Positions 1 through 8,369 of a DNA stretch of 19,182 nucleotides are shown here, piece after piece (the stretch's first letter is position 1; each line of letters starts with the position of its first letter). The stretch covers positions 1 to 19,182 of the forward strand of contig JAEWYI010000053.1 in assembly GCA_023395735.1 (NCBI GenBank), written 5' to 3'. Origin of the DNA: Cyanobacteria bacterium OH_SFB_17 (lineage in GTDB: Bacteria > Cyanobacteriota > Vampirovibrionia > Gastranaerophilales > Gastranaerophilaceae). The position numbers and the translations under genes were made by a program. The notes beneath the pieces are model-generated. The model did not search any database. It was not told the origin of the DNA and saw nothing but the letters and a program-made list of their open reading frames with translations.

Positions 1-1869
1 ATTGTTGTATTAGAAAATACGCAAAGACACATTCAAGAAGGGAAACAGCCACGTGATGCGACAGAGATAACTATGCAGGAAGTTACAGGCGCGGTTGTTG
101 CCACATCTTTAGTGTTGATGGCTGTATTTGTTCCAGTTGCATTTATGCCTGGTGTTACAGGTAGAATGTATCAACAGTTTGCGGTATGTATTGCTGTTTC
201 TATCGCTCTTTCTACTTTGGCTGCACTTACTTTGGCTCCTGCGTTGTGCTCAACAATTTTGAAGGCCAAAGAAGATTTTAAAGAATTAGAATTTTTGGTT
301 AAGTTTGATAAATGGTTTAACGACATAAGAGAAAAATATTTGGTTGGTGCGCAGTATTTTGTGGATCATTCAAAAGAGACTGTAATATTGCTTGTTTCAC
401 TTTTGGTTCTTGCGGGAATATTATTCAAACTTATACCAACAAGTTTCCTCCCAGATGAAGACAAAGGCGCTATATTCACTCAAATACAGCTTCCAGACGG
501 CTCGTCTGCATCAAGAACTGATATTGTTGCGCATGAAGTCGAAAACAGAATTAATAAAATAAAAGGTATAAAAGAAAATTTAACATTGGTTGGTTTTTCT
601 GGTGAAAATACTGCGTTTATTGTTTCAATGCTTGAACCTTGGTCAAAAAGACATAAGGCCTCATTGTCAGCGCAAAGTATTTTGGGGCAGTTAAGAAGAG
701 AGTTTGGTGATTATCCTGATGCAATAATAGCATCATTTTCTCCACCATCAATTCCTGGTTTGGGTATGTTTGGCGGGTTTGAATATCAGCTTTTGGATAA
801 GGGAAACAGAACTCCGCAAGAACTCTACTCTGAGATGGTAAAACTTTTAGTCGCTACAAGAAAAGATAACAAATTACAGGGCGTATATTCTCAATATACA
901 GCAGATTTGCCGCAGCTTATGGTTGATGTAAATGTATCAAAAGCAATGGCTCAAAATGTTTCTTTGTCTGAGATTTATAATACATTAGGCGCACAGTTTG
1001 GTAGAAGCTATATAAATGACTTTAATAAGTATGGCCGTGTTTTTAGGGTATTGCTTCAAGGTGATGAAGATTTTAGGGCAAAACCTCAGGATATTGACAA
1101 AGTTTTTGTAAAAAATAATGCAGGCGGAATGGTGCCTTTGACCTCTGTAGTTGATATAAAAAATGTCACAGGTCCTTATACGCTTACTCGCTTTAATATG
1201 TACAAAGCTGCTACATTAAATGGTAGTGCCGCTTCTGGTATAAGCTCAGGAGAGGCAATGAATGAAATGGAAAAACTCTCAAAAGAGGTTCTTCCGAAAG
1301 ATATGAGCTATGAATGGTCTGGAATTTCATTGCAAGAAAGAGAATCAGGCGGACAAATAGGTCCTATTTTGGCACTTGCCTTGATTTTTGTATACTTGTT
1401 CTTAGTCGCACTTTATGAAAGCTGGACTTTGCCGCTTGCAGTTATGTTGATTTCGCCTGTAGCGATAGTTGGAGCTTTATTCTTCCAATATATAGCCGGT
1501 TATGCACTTGACATTTACTCTCAAATCGGGCTGATAATGTTGATAGGTATGAGTACAAAGCAAGCTATCTTGATTATCGAGTTTGCAAAAGAGGCGAGAG
1601 AAAAGTTCAATATGTCTATTCAACAAGCGGCTATGGAGGCTGCAAAACTTAGATTTAGGGCTGTTATGATGACAGCAATCGCTTTTATTTTAGGGGTAAT
1701 TCCTCTTGTTGTTGCAACCGGAGCGGGTGCCGCAAGCAGACGTTCAGTGGGGATGACTGTATTTGGCGGTATGATTGCCGTAGCTTTCGTTGGAACATTA
1801 CTCGTACCTGCGTTTTACGTAGTAATTGAGAAAATGAAAGACAAGTTCATTGAAAAAATCAAGCCTTAA
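1..1869 (+). CDS. RND efflux pump inner-membrane subunit (AcrB/HAE1 type), 5'-truncated by window edge
   Basis: The reading frame is open from base 1, so this is the last 622 residues of a protein whose family is usually about 1,030-1,050 long. The first residues (IVVLENTQRHIQEGK) match the stretch just after the proton-relay aspartates of transmembrane helix 4 in AcrB; those aspartates lie outside the window. The fragment holds helices 5-6, the second periplasmic porter/docking region (about residues 150-450) and the C-terminal helix bundle. The helix-10 motif GMSTKQAILIIEFAKE contains the lysine equivalent to AcrB K940, and FILGVIPLVVATGAGAASRRSVG is a family hallmark. The family exports drugs, bile salts or lipophilic compounds across the envelope by proton antiport with a periplasmic adaptor and a TolC channel. 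The TolC-like gene follows with a 20-base overlap, so the two are co-translated. The adaptor gene presumably lies upstream. The substrate cannot be told from sequence. Confidence 0.93.
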   Translation: MVVLENTQRHIQEGKQPRDATEITMQEVTGAVVATSLVLMAVFVPVAFMPGVTGRMYQQFAVCIAVSIALSTLAALTLAPALCSTILKAKEDFKELEFLVKFDKWFNDIREKYLVGAQYFVDHSKETVILLVSLLVLAGILFKLIPTSFLPDEDKGAIFTQIQLPDGSSASRTDIVAHEVENRINKIKGIKENLTLVGFSGENTAFIVSMLEPWSKRHKASLSAQSILGQLRREFGDYPDAIIASFSPPSIPGLGMFGGFEYQLLDKGNRTPQELYSEMVKLLVATRKDNKLQGVYSQYTADLPQLMVDVNVSKAMAQNVSLSEIYNTLGAQFGRSYINDFNKYGRVFRVLLQGDEDFRAKPQDIDKVFVKNNAGGMVPLTSVVDIKNVTGPYTLTRFNMYKAATLNGSAASGISSGEAMNEMEKLSKEVLPKDMSYEWSGISLQERESGGQIGPILALALIFVYLFLVALYESWTLPLAVMLISPVAIVGALFFQYIAGYALDIYSQIGLIMLIGMSTKQAILIIEFAKEAREKFNMSIQQAAMEAAKLRFRAVMMTAIAFILGVIPLVVATGAGAASRRSVGMTVFGGMIAVAFVGTLLVPAFYVVIEKMKDKFIEKIKP

Positions 1870-3319
1870 AAAAGTTTTAGCAATTTTTTTAGTCTTATTT
1901 CTAACTATCAATACAGGGGAAATCTCATTTGCAAAAAAGATTACTCCTAGTTCTGCGATGCTCGAATCATTGGGGAATTCATTATTAGAAGGCGAATATC
2001 CCAGCGAGGCAGATGTTTTGCCGTCAGAAACTCAAGAAGATAAAGATGCAAAAGTCATAAAAGGTGGAGTTGCTACAGCAATTGATATCAATCTTGCAAA
2101 TAGTATCAGGCTTGCATTGGGTAATAATCCAAGAATAAGAGCAGCCATGAATGATGCAATGGCAGCACATACAAGAATTGCGCAAGCTTGGTCTAATTAT
2201 TTTCCTCAAATCAGCTGGACAACTCAGGCTTCTAAAATTAGGCAGCTTGAGTTGGAAGATGCATTTAGCGAGATCTTAGTATACAACTACTATTTGCTTG
2301 GACAAATTACACTTTCTCAAATGCTTTATGATTTTGGCGTTACACAAAATCAGGTAACAATAAAAAAAATCAGTTATGAACAATATAAGACAACACTTAC
2401 TGGTATAATTAATGACGTTATTTATAGAACAAAAGATGCCTACTATAATTTATTGTTCGCGCACGACCAATATAAAATTGCAGTCGAAGATGTTGAAAAA
2501 TATGAAAAATTTTATAATCAAGCAAAAGCTTTTTATGAAGTTGGCCTTAAATCAAAAAATGATGTTACTATTGCTCAGGTGAATTTAAGTAAGGCGAAAT
2601 TACAGCTAATAACAGCAGAAAATGCTATTGATCTCGCTGTTGCTAAATTAAATAAAGAAATGGGCGTTCCTTATTATAATAAATATAATATGACAGAGCG
2701 GTTGTCATATTTTCCAATAAAAATGAGCTTGGAGGACGCGGTAGAAACAGCAAAAAAATCCAGACCAGAGTTGAAAGTCGCTGAACTAAAGGTTGAAGAG
2801 GCAAATCAGACTGTAAAATTGTCAAAAAAAGCATATAATCCTGTTCTTGAATTTAATGCTTCTTACGCACGTGGTGGCGCTTCCTGGAATTCAAATTATG
2901 GTTATAATTATGGTATATACCTCAATTTTCCAACAATAAATGTTTTGTACAATCAAAAACAAATTCAAGAAGCGAAATCACTTTACCAAAAAGAACTTGC
3001 AAATGCTCAAGAAACGAAAAACAGTATTTATTTAGAAATCCAAGAAGCATATTTAACACTTGAGGAAAAAAAGAAAAAAATACCAGTGTCTATTATTCAG
3101 ATAAAACAAGCTGAGGCTAACTACAAATTGTCTTTTGGTCGTTATCACGTAGGTGCAGGAACATCTTTAGAGCTAAAAGAATCTCAGGTGAGCTATAATG
3201 ATGCGTTATTAAATTATTATAAAGGTCTATATGAGTACAATTCCGCAAAAGCCTTGCTAGAAAAGGCTATAGGTAAGAATATTGTAGAAAAGGACAATGG
3301 TAAAATAGATATAAATTAG
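1850..3319 (+). CDS. TolC-family outer-membrane efflux protein
   Basis: A 489-residue protein of the outer-membrane efflux (OEP/TolC) family, the exit channel partnering the RND pump encoded just upstream. It has a Sec signal peptide: a KKSSLKK basic start, a hydrophobic core and a likely cleavage after SFA near residue 28. The mature part has two repeated alpha-helical/beta-barrel halves, with coiled-coil-rich stretches such as YYNLLFAHDQYKIAVEDVEKY and YLEIQEAYLTLEEKKKK in equivalent positions. The start codon is TTG inside the end of the RND gene. It is chosen because the next in-frame Met comes after the signal peptide and would remove it. No strong Shine-Dalgarno is visible, which fits translational coupling to the RND gene. 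Length and repeats are normal for the family. Presence of a TolC channel implies a two-membrane envelope. Confidence 0.92.
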   Translation: MKKSSLKKVLAIFLVLFLTINTGEISFAKKITPSSAMLESLGNSLLEGEYPSEADVLPSETQEDKDAKVIKGGVATAIDINLANSIRLALGNNPRIRAAMNDAMAAHTRIAQAWSNYFPQISWTTQASKIRQLELEDAFSEILVYNYYLLGQITLSQMLYDFGVTQNQVTIKKISYEQYKTTLTGIINDVIYRTKDAYYNLLFAHDQYKIAVEDVEKYEKFYNQAKAFYEVGLKSKNDVTIAQVNLSKAKLQLITAENAIDLAVAKLNKEMGVPYYNKYNMTERLSYFPIKMSLEDAVETAKKSRPELKVAELKVEEANQTVKLSKKAYNPVLEFNASYARGGASWNSNYGYNYGIYLNFPTINVLYNQKQIQEAKSLYQKELANAQETKNSIYLEIQEAYLTLEEKKKKIPVSIIQIKQAEANYKLSFGRYHVGAGTSLELKESQVSYNDALLNYYKGLYEYNSAKALLEKAIGKNIVEKDNGKIDIN

Positions 3320-3351
3320 GTAAAAAAAGGTTACGTTAATGAATGAAATCC

Positions 3352-3380
3352 TTTACTTTCGCTAATTTTTAGGATATTAT
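3352..3380 (+). promoter_or_regulatory. Sigma-70-type promoter of the amino-acid permease gene
   Basis: TTTACT (3352-3357) and TATTAT (3375-3380) are separated by 17 bases, matching the -35 and -10 consensus at 4/6 and 5/6. It lies in the 113-base gap after the TolC-like gene and leaves a leader of about 45 bases with a good GGAAGGAA ribosome binding site at 3420-3427. It suggests the permease is transcribed separately from the efflux genes. Confidence 0.6.
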
Positions 3381-3432
3381 CAATAATGGATTTACCCACT
3401 TTAGTCTTTAACTTTTGTTGGAAGGAAATTAG

Positions 3433-4866
3433 ATGAGCAATGAATTAAAAAGAACACTGTCTTTATCAGACTCAATTTCTATTGTAGCTGGTTCTATGAT
3501 AGGATGCGGAATTTTTATCGTATCGTGCGATATAGCAAAACAAGTACACTCAGCAATATTACTTTTATTAGTCTGGATTTTAGCCGGATTTGTTTCATAT
3601 TGCGGGGCGATTGCTTATGGGGAACTTGCTGCTAATATTCCTGATGAAGGCGGACAGTACATGTATTTGAAAAAAATATACAATGACAAAGTTGCTTTTC
3701 TTTTTGGCTGGACACTTTTTCTTGTTATTCAAGCGGGTACGATTGCTGCTATTTGCGTAGCTTTTGCTAAGTTTACAGGACTTTTAATTCCTTCTATAAG
3801 CTCTGAAATTCTTTTGTTCCACCTTGGACCAATACACTTTTCAACTCAGCAACTTTTTGCTGTAATGACAATTTTGTTGTTGACTTATATTAACTCAAGA
3901 GGAATTGAATCAGGGATTATTACTCAAAACATTTTTACAGTTACTAAATTATTATCTATTATAGGTATAATTGTTTGCGGATTAATTTTTGGACTTAATT
4001 GGGGTGTCATTCATACTAACTTTGCTCCAAGCACATTCGCTTTTCACTTCTCAGATATTGCAAAAATTTCTACGGCCACAGTTGGAGCTTTGTTTGCATC
4101 AATAAGCTGGAATAATATCACATTTATTGCAGGCGAAATCAAAGAACCGGAAAAAAATGTTAAAAAGGCACTTGCTTATGGCGTTGGGTTAGTAATTGCA
4201 TTGTATATTATAATTAATTTGATTTATGTTGTTTCTACTCCAATAAGTGCGATTCAAACTGCACCGGATGAAATTGTCGCAGCTGCTGTTATGAGTACTA
4301 TTTTCGGTACAGCAGGACGATATATTATTGCAGTTATTATTATGATTTCAGCTTTCGGTTGTGCAAACGGAATGGTGATGGCTGGAGCTAGAGTTTATTA
4401 TAAAATGGCAAAAGATAGATTGTTCTTTAGAAATTTGGCTGTAATTAATAGAAAAACTAAAGTTCCTGTTAATTCTCTTTGGTTCCAATGCGCTTGGATT
4501 TGCGCGTTAATAGTTTGGGGAAATTACACACAATTGCTTGATTTTGTAATTTTTGCTTCGTTGATTTTTTACGTTGTTACTATGATTGGTATTTTTATAT
4601 ACAGAAAAAAATTCCCTGAATCTAATAAAGCTTTAAGAATAAATAATTTCTACGCTATCGCTTTTATAGTTATTTCTACATATATAATTGGATGCTTGGC
4701 TGTGTTTAAGCCGATGACAACACTTCCTGGATTCGCTATTACAATTGCAGGGCTTCCGGTTTATTTCTTGTGGAATAAAGCGAGGCTAAAAGCTGCAGCT
4801 GAAAGGCTTAGTGGTAAGCAGCAGGCTGTTAGTAATCCTATAGAAAAAGAAACTATAGCAAATTAA
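3433..4866 (+). CDS. APC-superfamily amino-acid permease
   Basis: A 477-residue integral membrane protein with about 12 hydrophobic helices. The N-terminal signature SIVAGSMIGCGIFIV is the GS-x-IG-x-GIF helix-1 motif that binds the substrate's amino and carboxyl groups in APC transporters. GELAANIPDEGGQYMYLKKIY and a GEIKEPEKNVKKAL loop are also typical of the amino-acid permease (AA_permease_2, LAT/SteT-like) branch. Members import or exchange amino acids across the inner membrane; the particular amino acid cannot be assigned. The ATG follows GGAAGGAA at suitable spacing. It stands alone: own promoter upstream and a strong terminator 14 bases after the stop, so it is probably monocistronic. 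Confidence 0.88.
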   Translation: MSNELKRTLSLSDSISIVAGSMIGCGIFIVSCDIAKQVHSAILLLLVWILAGFVSYCGAIAYGELAANIPDEGGQYMYLKKIYNDKVAFLFGWTLFLVIQAGTIAAICVAFAKFTGLLIPSISSEILLFHLGPIHFSTQQLFAVMTILLLTYINSRGIESGIITQNIFTVTKLLSIIGIIVCGLIFGLNWGVIHTNFAPSTFAFHFSDIAKISTATVGALFASISWNNITFIAGEIKEPEKNVKKALAYGVGLVIALYIIINLIYVVSTPISAIQTAPDEIVAAAVMSTIFGTAGRYIIAVIIMISAFGCANGMVMAGARVYYKMAKDRLFFRNLAVINRKTKVPVNSLWFQCAWICALIVWGNYTQLLDFVIFASLIFYVVTMIGIFIYRKKFPESNKALRINNFYAIAFIVISTYIIGCLAVFKPMTTLPGFAITIAGLPVYFLWNKARLKAAAERLSGKQQAVSNPIEKETIAN

Positions 4867-4880
4867 TTAATTTAGATTAA

Positions 4881-4920
4881 CAGGGCGAATTTTTCTTAGA
4901 AAAATTCGCCCTGTTTTATT
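4881..4920 (+). terminator. Rho-independent terminator after the amino-acid permease
   Basis: A perfect 15-base-pair stem (4881-4895 with 4899-4913, arms starting CAGGGCGAA and ending TTCGCCCTG) with a TTA loop, followed by TTTTATT. It is strong and oriented for the plus strand. Confidence 0.93.
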
Positions 4921-5000
4921 AAAAAAATTGTAAATATCCATTCACTAGCAAATTATTTTGTGTTCAGTTTTATAACATTAACAAGTCAAAAGGATAGTTT

Positions 5001-5339
5001 ATGAAAATTCAAAACACTTTATATACAAATAGTTTTAAATCAAATGATTCATCAAGTGAAAAGACGGTAAAACCTGAAAAGTCATTTTTGGACAAGTTTG
5101 AGACAGGAATAAGAAATTCTGCAGACATGAATGATACTTTGCAAGTTCCAAGGACTATTTTTAAAGGGTATCTTGCTTTTATGGTTGGAACTGGGCTTGC
5201 AAGTGTTGCAATTATAGCAAAAAATAAATTTCCAAAACTTTCTGTTGTTCTTAATCTTTCATCTATTTTGCTTGCAACATACGGAACTTACAGCTTTGTG
5301 AGACCCTATTTGATAAAAAATTCAGCAAAACCAGAATAA
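5001..5339 (+). CDS. Small hypothetical membrane protein with two predicted helices
   Basis: A 112-residue protein I do not recognise by function. The first half is polar (about 50 residues, rich in Ser, Lys, Asp and Asn). Two hydrophobic segments follow at roughly residues 52-72 and 79-99, joined by a short KNKFPK loop, so it is likely a small inner-membrane hairpin protein. It begins MKIQNTLYTNSFKSN; the MKI...FK arrangement recurs at the start of the methyltransferase at 14810. The ATG is preceded by AAAAGGAT at a usable distance. It runs into coaX tail to tail, with only four bases between the two stop codons and no terminator between them. Confidence 0.75.
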   Translation: MKIQNTLYTNSFKSNDSSSEKTVKPEKSFLDKFETGIRNSADMNDTLQVPRTIFKGYLAFMVGTGLASVAIIAKNKFPKLSVVLNLSSILLATYGTYSFVRPYLIKNSAKPE

Positions 5340-5343
5340 ATTT

Positions 5344-6096
5344 TTACTTATTCAATTCATATAAAAATCTAAGCCCTTCCAGTGTAAGAGTTGGATTTAT
5401 GAAGTCAAATGGTCGTTTTAGATAGCCTGCAATAAGACTTGAGTAGCCACCTGTTGCAATAAGCGTAGCTTTTTCTCCAAGTTCTACTTCGCATTGTTCG
5501 ACAAGTCCATCAATTAGACAAGCAGAGCCTCTTATAACGCCGGATAAGATGGCATCAGATGTATTTCTGCCTATTGCAGCGTCTGATTTTGCAACGTCTA
5601 TTCTAGGCAATTTTGACGTGAACGTGTTTAATACTTTTAGTTGCAAATTTAGTCCCGGAATTATTACACCGCCGATAAATTCGCCTTTTGTATTTATGAT
5701 GTCAAAAGATGTTGCTGTGCCAAAATCTACAACGATGCAAGGTCTTTTGTAAAGCATAAAGGCTCCGCATGCATTTGCAATTCGGTCCGCACCAGCTTCT
5801 TTTGGTGAATCAATGGCAATTTTTACGCCTGTTTTGCATTTGTGATTAAGTAATATTGAATTTATTTTAAACACGTTATCAACGCATTTTTTAAATTTAT
5901 CGCTCAATTCATCCACTACTGATGAAATTATGCACCCTTCAATAGTAAAAGGTTTGCAGAGAGTTTTAAGTAAAACTTCATATTCTTCGTTTGACAAATC
6001 TTTGTCGGAGGCTAATCTAAAATCTTCTACCAATGCATCCCCGTCAAAAAGTCCGAGGGTAATGCTTGTATTGCCGATATCAGCGGTTAATAACAT
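5344..6096 (-). CDS. coaX: Type III pantothenate kinase
   Basis: A 250-residue protein of the CoaX family, which catalyses the first committed step of coenzyme A synthesis: ATP-dependent phosphorylation of pantothenate in the cytoplasm. Visible hallmarks are the N-terminal phosphate-binding DIGNT (residues 6-10), the GADRIANACGA segment with the catalytic aspartate (D104), the second nucleotide motif DFGTATSFDII (124-134) and ATGGYSS near the C-terminus. Length is normal. Type III kinases need a monovalent cation and are not feedback-inhibited by CoA (family knowledge). The ribosome binding site AGGAAC is seven bases before the ATG and lies inside a perfect inverted repeat (listed separately). 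A 57-residue gene sits just upstream on the same strand. Confidence 0.95.
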   Translation of the reverse strand: MLLTADIGNTSITLGLFDGDALVEDFRLASDKDLSNEEYEVLLKTLCKPFTIEGCIISSVVDELSDKFKKCVDNVFKINSILLNHKCKTGVKIAIDSPKEAGADRIANACGAFMLYKRPCIVVDFGTATSFDIINTKGEFIGGVIIPGLNLQLKVLNTFTSKLPRIDVAKSDAAIGRNTSDAILSGVIRGSACLIDGLVEQCEVELGEKATLIATGGYSSLIAGYLKRPFDFINPTLTLEGLRFLYELNK

Positions 6097-6132
6097 AAAA
6101 TAGTTCCTAACTAGTGTACAGGAACTATTTTA
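6096..6132 (-). promoter_or_regulatory. Perfect hairpin covering the coaX ribosome binding site
   Basis: AAAATAGTTCCT (6097-6108) is exactly repeated in inverse at 6120-6131, with a thirteenth pair at 6096/6132 and an 11-base loop. In the coaX mRNA the 3' arm contains the AGGAA ribosome binding site and reaches the first base of the ATG, so folding would block initiation. It could be a translational switch. A terminator for the upstream small gene is less likely, because no continuous U-run follows. Confidence 0.5.
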
Positions 6133-6159
6133 TTACAAATATGATTTATAGTAAATATT

Positions 6160-6333
6160 TTATCTGTTATTTGCAGCAACGTGTATGCTATTTTTTTCAA
6201 GAGTTTGTTGAAGTGAGTCGTCGCTTCTGCCAGAAAAAGCTGATACTGTTGCACCTTGATCTTGAGGTTTGGAACCTCCAAGTATAGATGACATATAACC
6301 ATTTGTTTTGCCAACTCCGTCTAATAAAGCCAT
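6160..6333 (-). CDS. Small hypothetical protein, 57 residues
   Basis: A short open frame that standard length cut-offs would miss. It starts with ATG at 6333 behind a textbook AAGGAGG sequence (6341-6347, minus strand), the best Shine-Dalgarno in the window, with seven bases between. The product begins MALLDGVGKTNGYMSSILGG, continues with a Gly/Ser/Asp/Gln-rich middle and ends HVAANNR. It has no hydrophobic helix, no cysteine and no motif I recognise. It lies in the gap between csaB (66 bases upstream) and coaX (63 bases downstream), all on the same strand. Codon content matches its neighbours. The overlapping frame in this region (stop near 6111) lacks such a signal and is treated as a shadow. 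Function is unknown. Confidence 0.65.
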   Translation of the reverse strand: MALLDGVGKTNGYMSSILGGSKPQDQGATVSAFSGRSDDSLQQTLEKNSIHVAANNR

Positions 6334-6359
6334 AATATTTTCCTCCTTGTTTAATATCC

Positions 6360-6386
6360 ATTATGTATATATAAAGTATTTATCAA
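6360..6386 (-). promoter_or_regulatory. Possible promoter for the 57-residue gene and coaX
   Basis: On the minus strand TTGATA (6386-6381) and CATAAT (6365-6360) lie 15 bases apart, in the gap after csaB. Each box matches 5/6, but the spacing is short, so this is tentative. If used, it gives a leader of about 20 bases ahead of the small gene. Confidence 0.3.
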
Positions 6387-6399
6387 AGAGAAAATTGCC

Positions 6400-7455
6400 T
6401 TATTTGTTAACATTCTTAATAATTTTTGTCCAGTCAAAGTCTTTGGTTTGTGCAAAGTCTTTAAGGTGTTTGCAATCAATTGATTTTAATTGGCTAAACA
6501 TGCAGTCGTAGTCTTCGTCTGCGCTCATTGATAGATAAGGGATTTGAGCGTCTTCGGCAAGCTTTTCGACTTTTATGTCATAATTTATAGCTAGAGTTTT
6601 TATTCCATATTTTATTGCGATTAGGTTTGCATGAAATCTCATTGCGATAAGATATTCAAGTTTCGAAAATTTATCAAGTATTTCAGCCGAAGTCTGAGAA
6701 TAAACAAGTTCTGTCTGTAAATTCGGATTAATATTTTTTAGTAATTTTTCAAATTTTTTACAAACATCCAAATCAAGTGAATCTTGGAATGAAAATATTT
6801 GGATTTTTTTATCTTCAAATTCTTTGTTTACTTGAATTGCAAGCTTATCTAATAGGTTGTCTTTAAGAGTTTTAAAGCTTCTAAGCTGGATTCCTACAAT
6901 GTTTTGAGGAGTAGCCGCAGGAAGCTCAAGCCCAAAAAGCGGATCACAAACCAAATCTGCTTCTATACCCCAAAGATGCAGCAATAATTTGCTTTTTCTA
7001 TCTCGAACAGAAACAAGCGTACATTTTTTGAGCGTGTTTTTGGTTAAAAATGCACCAAATCTGTTGTTTATAGGTCCAAGGCCTTGTGCAAAAATTATGA
7101 CTTTTTTTCTAAAAAATAGTGCTGTATTTATTATAAAAAGGTAATATAAAAGACTTTTTAGGCTTGTAACGTCCTGCAAAAGACTTCCACCGCCTGATAC
7201 CAATACGTCGCTTTCAAAAATTCTTTTGATAATTTGGGGAATTGCAAAAAACGGAATAGTTTTAACTCCGTATAATTCAGCAGTTTTTGTCGGATTTTTT
7301 GATATTGCACAAACATTATCACTTAATTCAAGCATTTTTTTGCTTAATACACCCAAAATAGCTTCATCGCCGAAGTTGTCAAAGCCGTAGTATCCGGATA
7401 AAGTTATTTTTAAATTTTTATCACTAAATTTTTTCATATTCTGTATAAACTTCAT
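6400..7455 (-). CDS. csaB: Polysaccharide pyruvyl transferase, CsaB family
   Basis: A protein of 351 residues, or 345 if the second Met at 7437 is used. Family members transfer a pyruvyl ketal from phosphoenolpyruvate to a cell-wall or surface polysaccharide, and CsaB-type pyruvylation anchors SLH-domain proteins. Recognisable are the N-terminal GYYGFDNFGDEA (residues 21-32), the VSGGGSLLQD loop (86-95), IIFAQGLGPI, the SVRDRKS segment and the C-terminal LIAMRFHANLIAIKYG block containing the conserved histidine. The upper start overlaps the end of kdgK by 32 bases (the second by 14), so coupling to kdgK is likely; neither start has a convincing Shine-Dalgarno. Being in an operon with sugar-acid genes is unusual. 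Substrate polysaccharide unknown. Confidence 0.85.
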   Translation of the reverse strand: MKFIQNMKKFSDKNLKITLSGYYGFDNFGDEAILGVLSKKMLELSDNVCAISKNPTKTAELYGVKTIPFFAIPQIIKRIFESDVLVSGGGSLLQDVTSLKSLLYYLFIINTALFFRKKVIIFAQGLGPINNRFGAFLTKNTLKKCTLVSVRDRKSKLLLHLWGIEADLVCDPLFGLELPAATPQNIVGIQLRSFKTLKDNLLDKLAIQVNKEFEDKKIQIFSFQDSLDLDVCKKFEKLLKNINPNLQTELVYSQTSAEILDKFSKLEYLIAMRFHANLIAIKYGIKTLAINYDIKVEKLAEDAQIPYLSMSADEDYDCMFSQLKSIDCKHLKDFAQTKDFDWTKIIKNVNK

Positions 7456-8365
7456 CTCTGTATGGTATAGATTTTATCGCCCCAATCCCTTGAGATTGCA
7501 AGCCCGCGACCACCGCTGCAAGCTTTGTTGCTTCAAAAGGGTTGAATCCTGATGAAATAGCGTGCAAAAATCCGCCATTAAAAGCGTCCCCCGCACAAGT
7601 TGTATCCACAACAATTTCAGGAGAAAAGAACGGTGTGAAAATGACATCACCAGCGTATCCTGTGTAGTAACCCTTTTCATGGGTAGATTTGATTACAACC
7701 GTGTTAATTCCAATATCCCAAAAATGTTTTATTACTTTTTCACAAGAAGTGACATCCAAAAGTTTTGAAATGTCATTTTTGTCATTTAAAAATAAAATAT
7801 CAACCAATCCAATAACGTCATCGAAAACTTCTTTAGCTTCGTCAGGAGTTGTTATAATCGGGCTATAATTAGGGTCGTATGCTGTAGTAAGCCCTTTGTC
7901 TTTTGCTATTGTGTAAGCTTTTTTAACCGCTTCTTTTGCAGAAAGTGAAAGAGTCTGAGATATGCCTGAAGTGTAGAATATTTTCGCACATTCAATATAT
8001 TTTTCAGAAATATCTTCAATAGAAAGCTTAGTTGCAGCTGTTCTTTTTCTGTAATATGAAAATTCTTTTGGCCCGTCTTTAGGTCGCGCAAGCAAGTAAA
8101 GTCCGTTGAAGTCGCCTGTTAGTTTCACTTGTGAAATATCAAGGCCTTCGTCTTGCCAGCTGTCCATTAAAAATTCTTTAAAATAGTCGCATCCGACCCT
8201 TGTAATATATCCAACCTTTGATCCAAGTCTTTTTGCAGCTACAGCCGCAGCCAAAGTGTCTCCGCCGTAATATTTATTAAGTGATTCGGTTAAACTCAAA
8301 CTTATGTCGCTAGATAATTCAATAAGGCCTTCGCCTATTGTTATTATGTCCAGTTTTTCATCCAT
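7424..8365 (-). CDS. kdgK: PfkB-family sugar kinase, probable 2-keto-3-deoxygluconate kinase
   Basis: A 313-residue ribokinase/PfkB-family kinase. The N-terminal ITIGEGLIEL and YYGGDTLAAAVAAKRLGS blocks form the sugar-binding region. The C-terminal anion-hole signature is DTTCAGDAFNGGF (residues 254-266), where D260 is the catalytic base and Cys replaces the usual first Gly of GAGD. AYDPNYSP at 162-169 matches the DxNxR/P region of KDG kinases. The gene lies four bases after an Eda-type aldolase, which is the main reason for assigning 2-keto-3-deoxygluconate as substrate; the product KDPG would be cleaved by the neighbour. A fructokinase or other aldonate kinase cannot be excluded. Its AAGGAT ribosome binding site lies inside the last codons of the aldolase gene. 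Confidence 0.8.
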   Translation of the reverse strand: MDEKLDIITIGEGLIELSSDISLSLTESLNKYYGGDTLAAAVAAKRLGSKVGYITRVGCDYFKEFLMDSWQDEGLDISQVKLTGDFNGLYLLARPKDGPKEFSYYRKRTAATKLSIEDISEKYIECAKIFYTSGISQTLSLSAKEAVKKAYTIAKDKGLTTAYDPNYSPIITTPDEAKEVFDDVIGLVDILFLNDKNDISKLLDVTSCEKVIKHFWDIGINTVVIKSTHEKGYYTGYAGDVIFTPFFSPEIVVDTTCAGDAFNGGFLHAISSGFNPFEATKLAAVVAGLQSQGIGAIKSIPYRDEVYTEYEKI

Positions 8366-8369
8366 AATT

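Noticed and set aside
6111..6314. 67-codon minus-strand frame in the csaB-coaX gap
   Set aside because: It overlaps the 57-residue frame that owns the AAGGAGG site; it has no ribosome binding site of its own and reads through the coaX hairpin.
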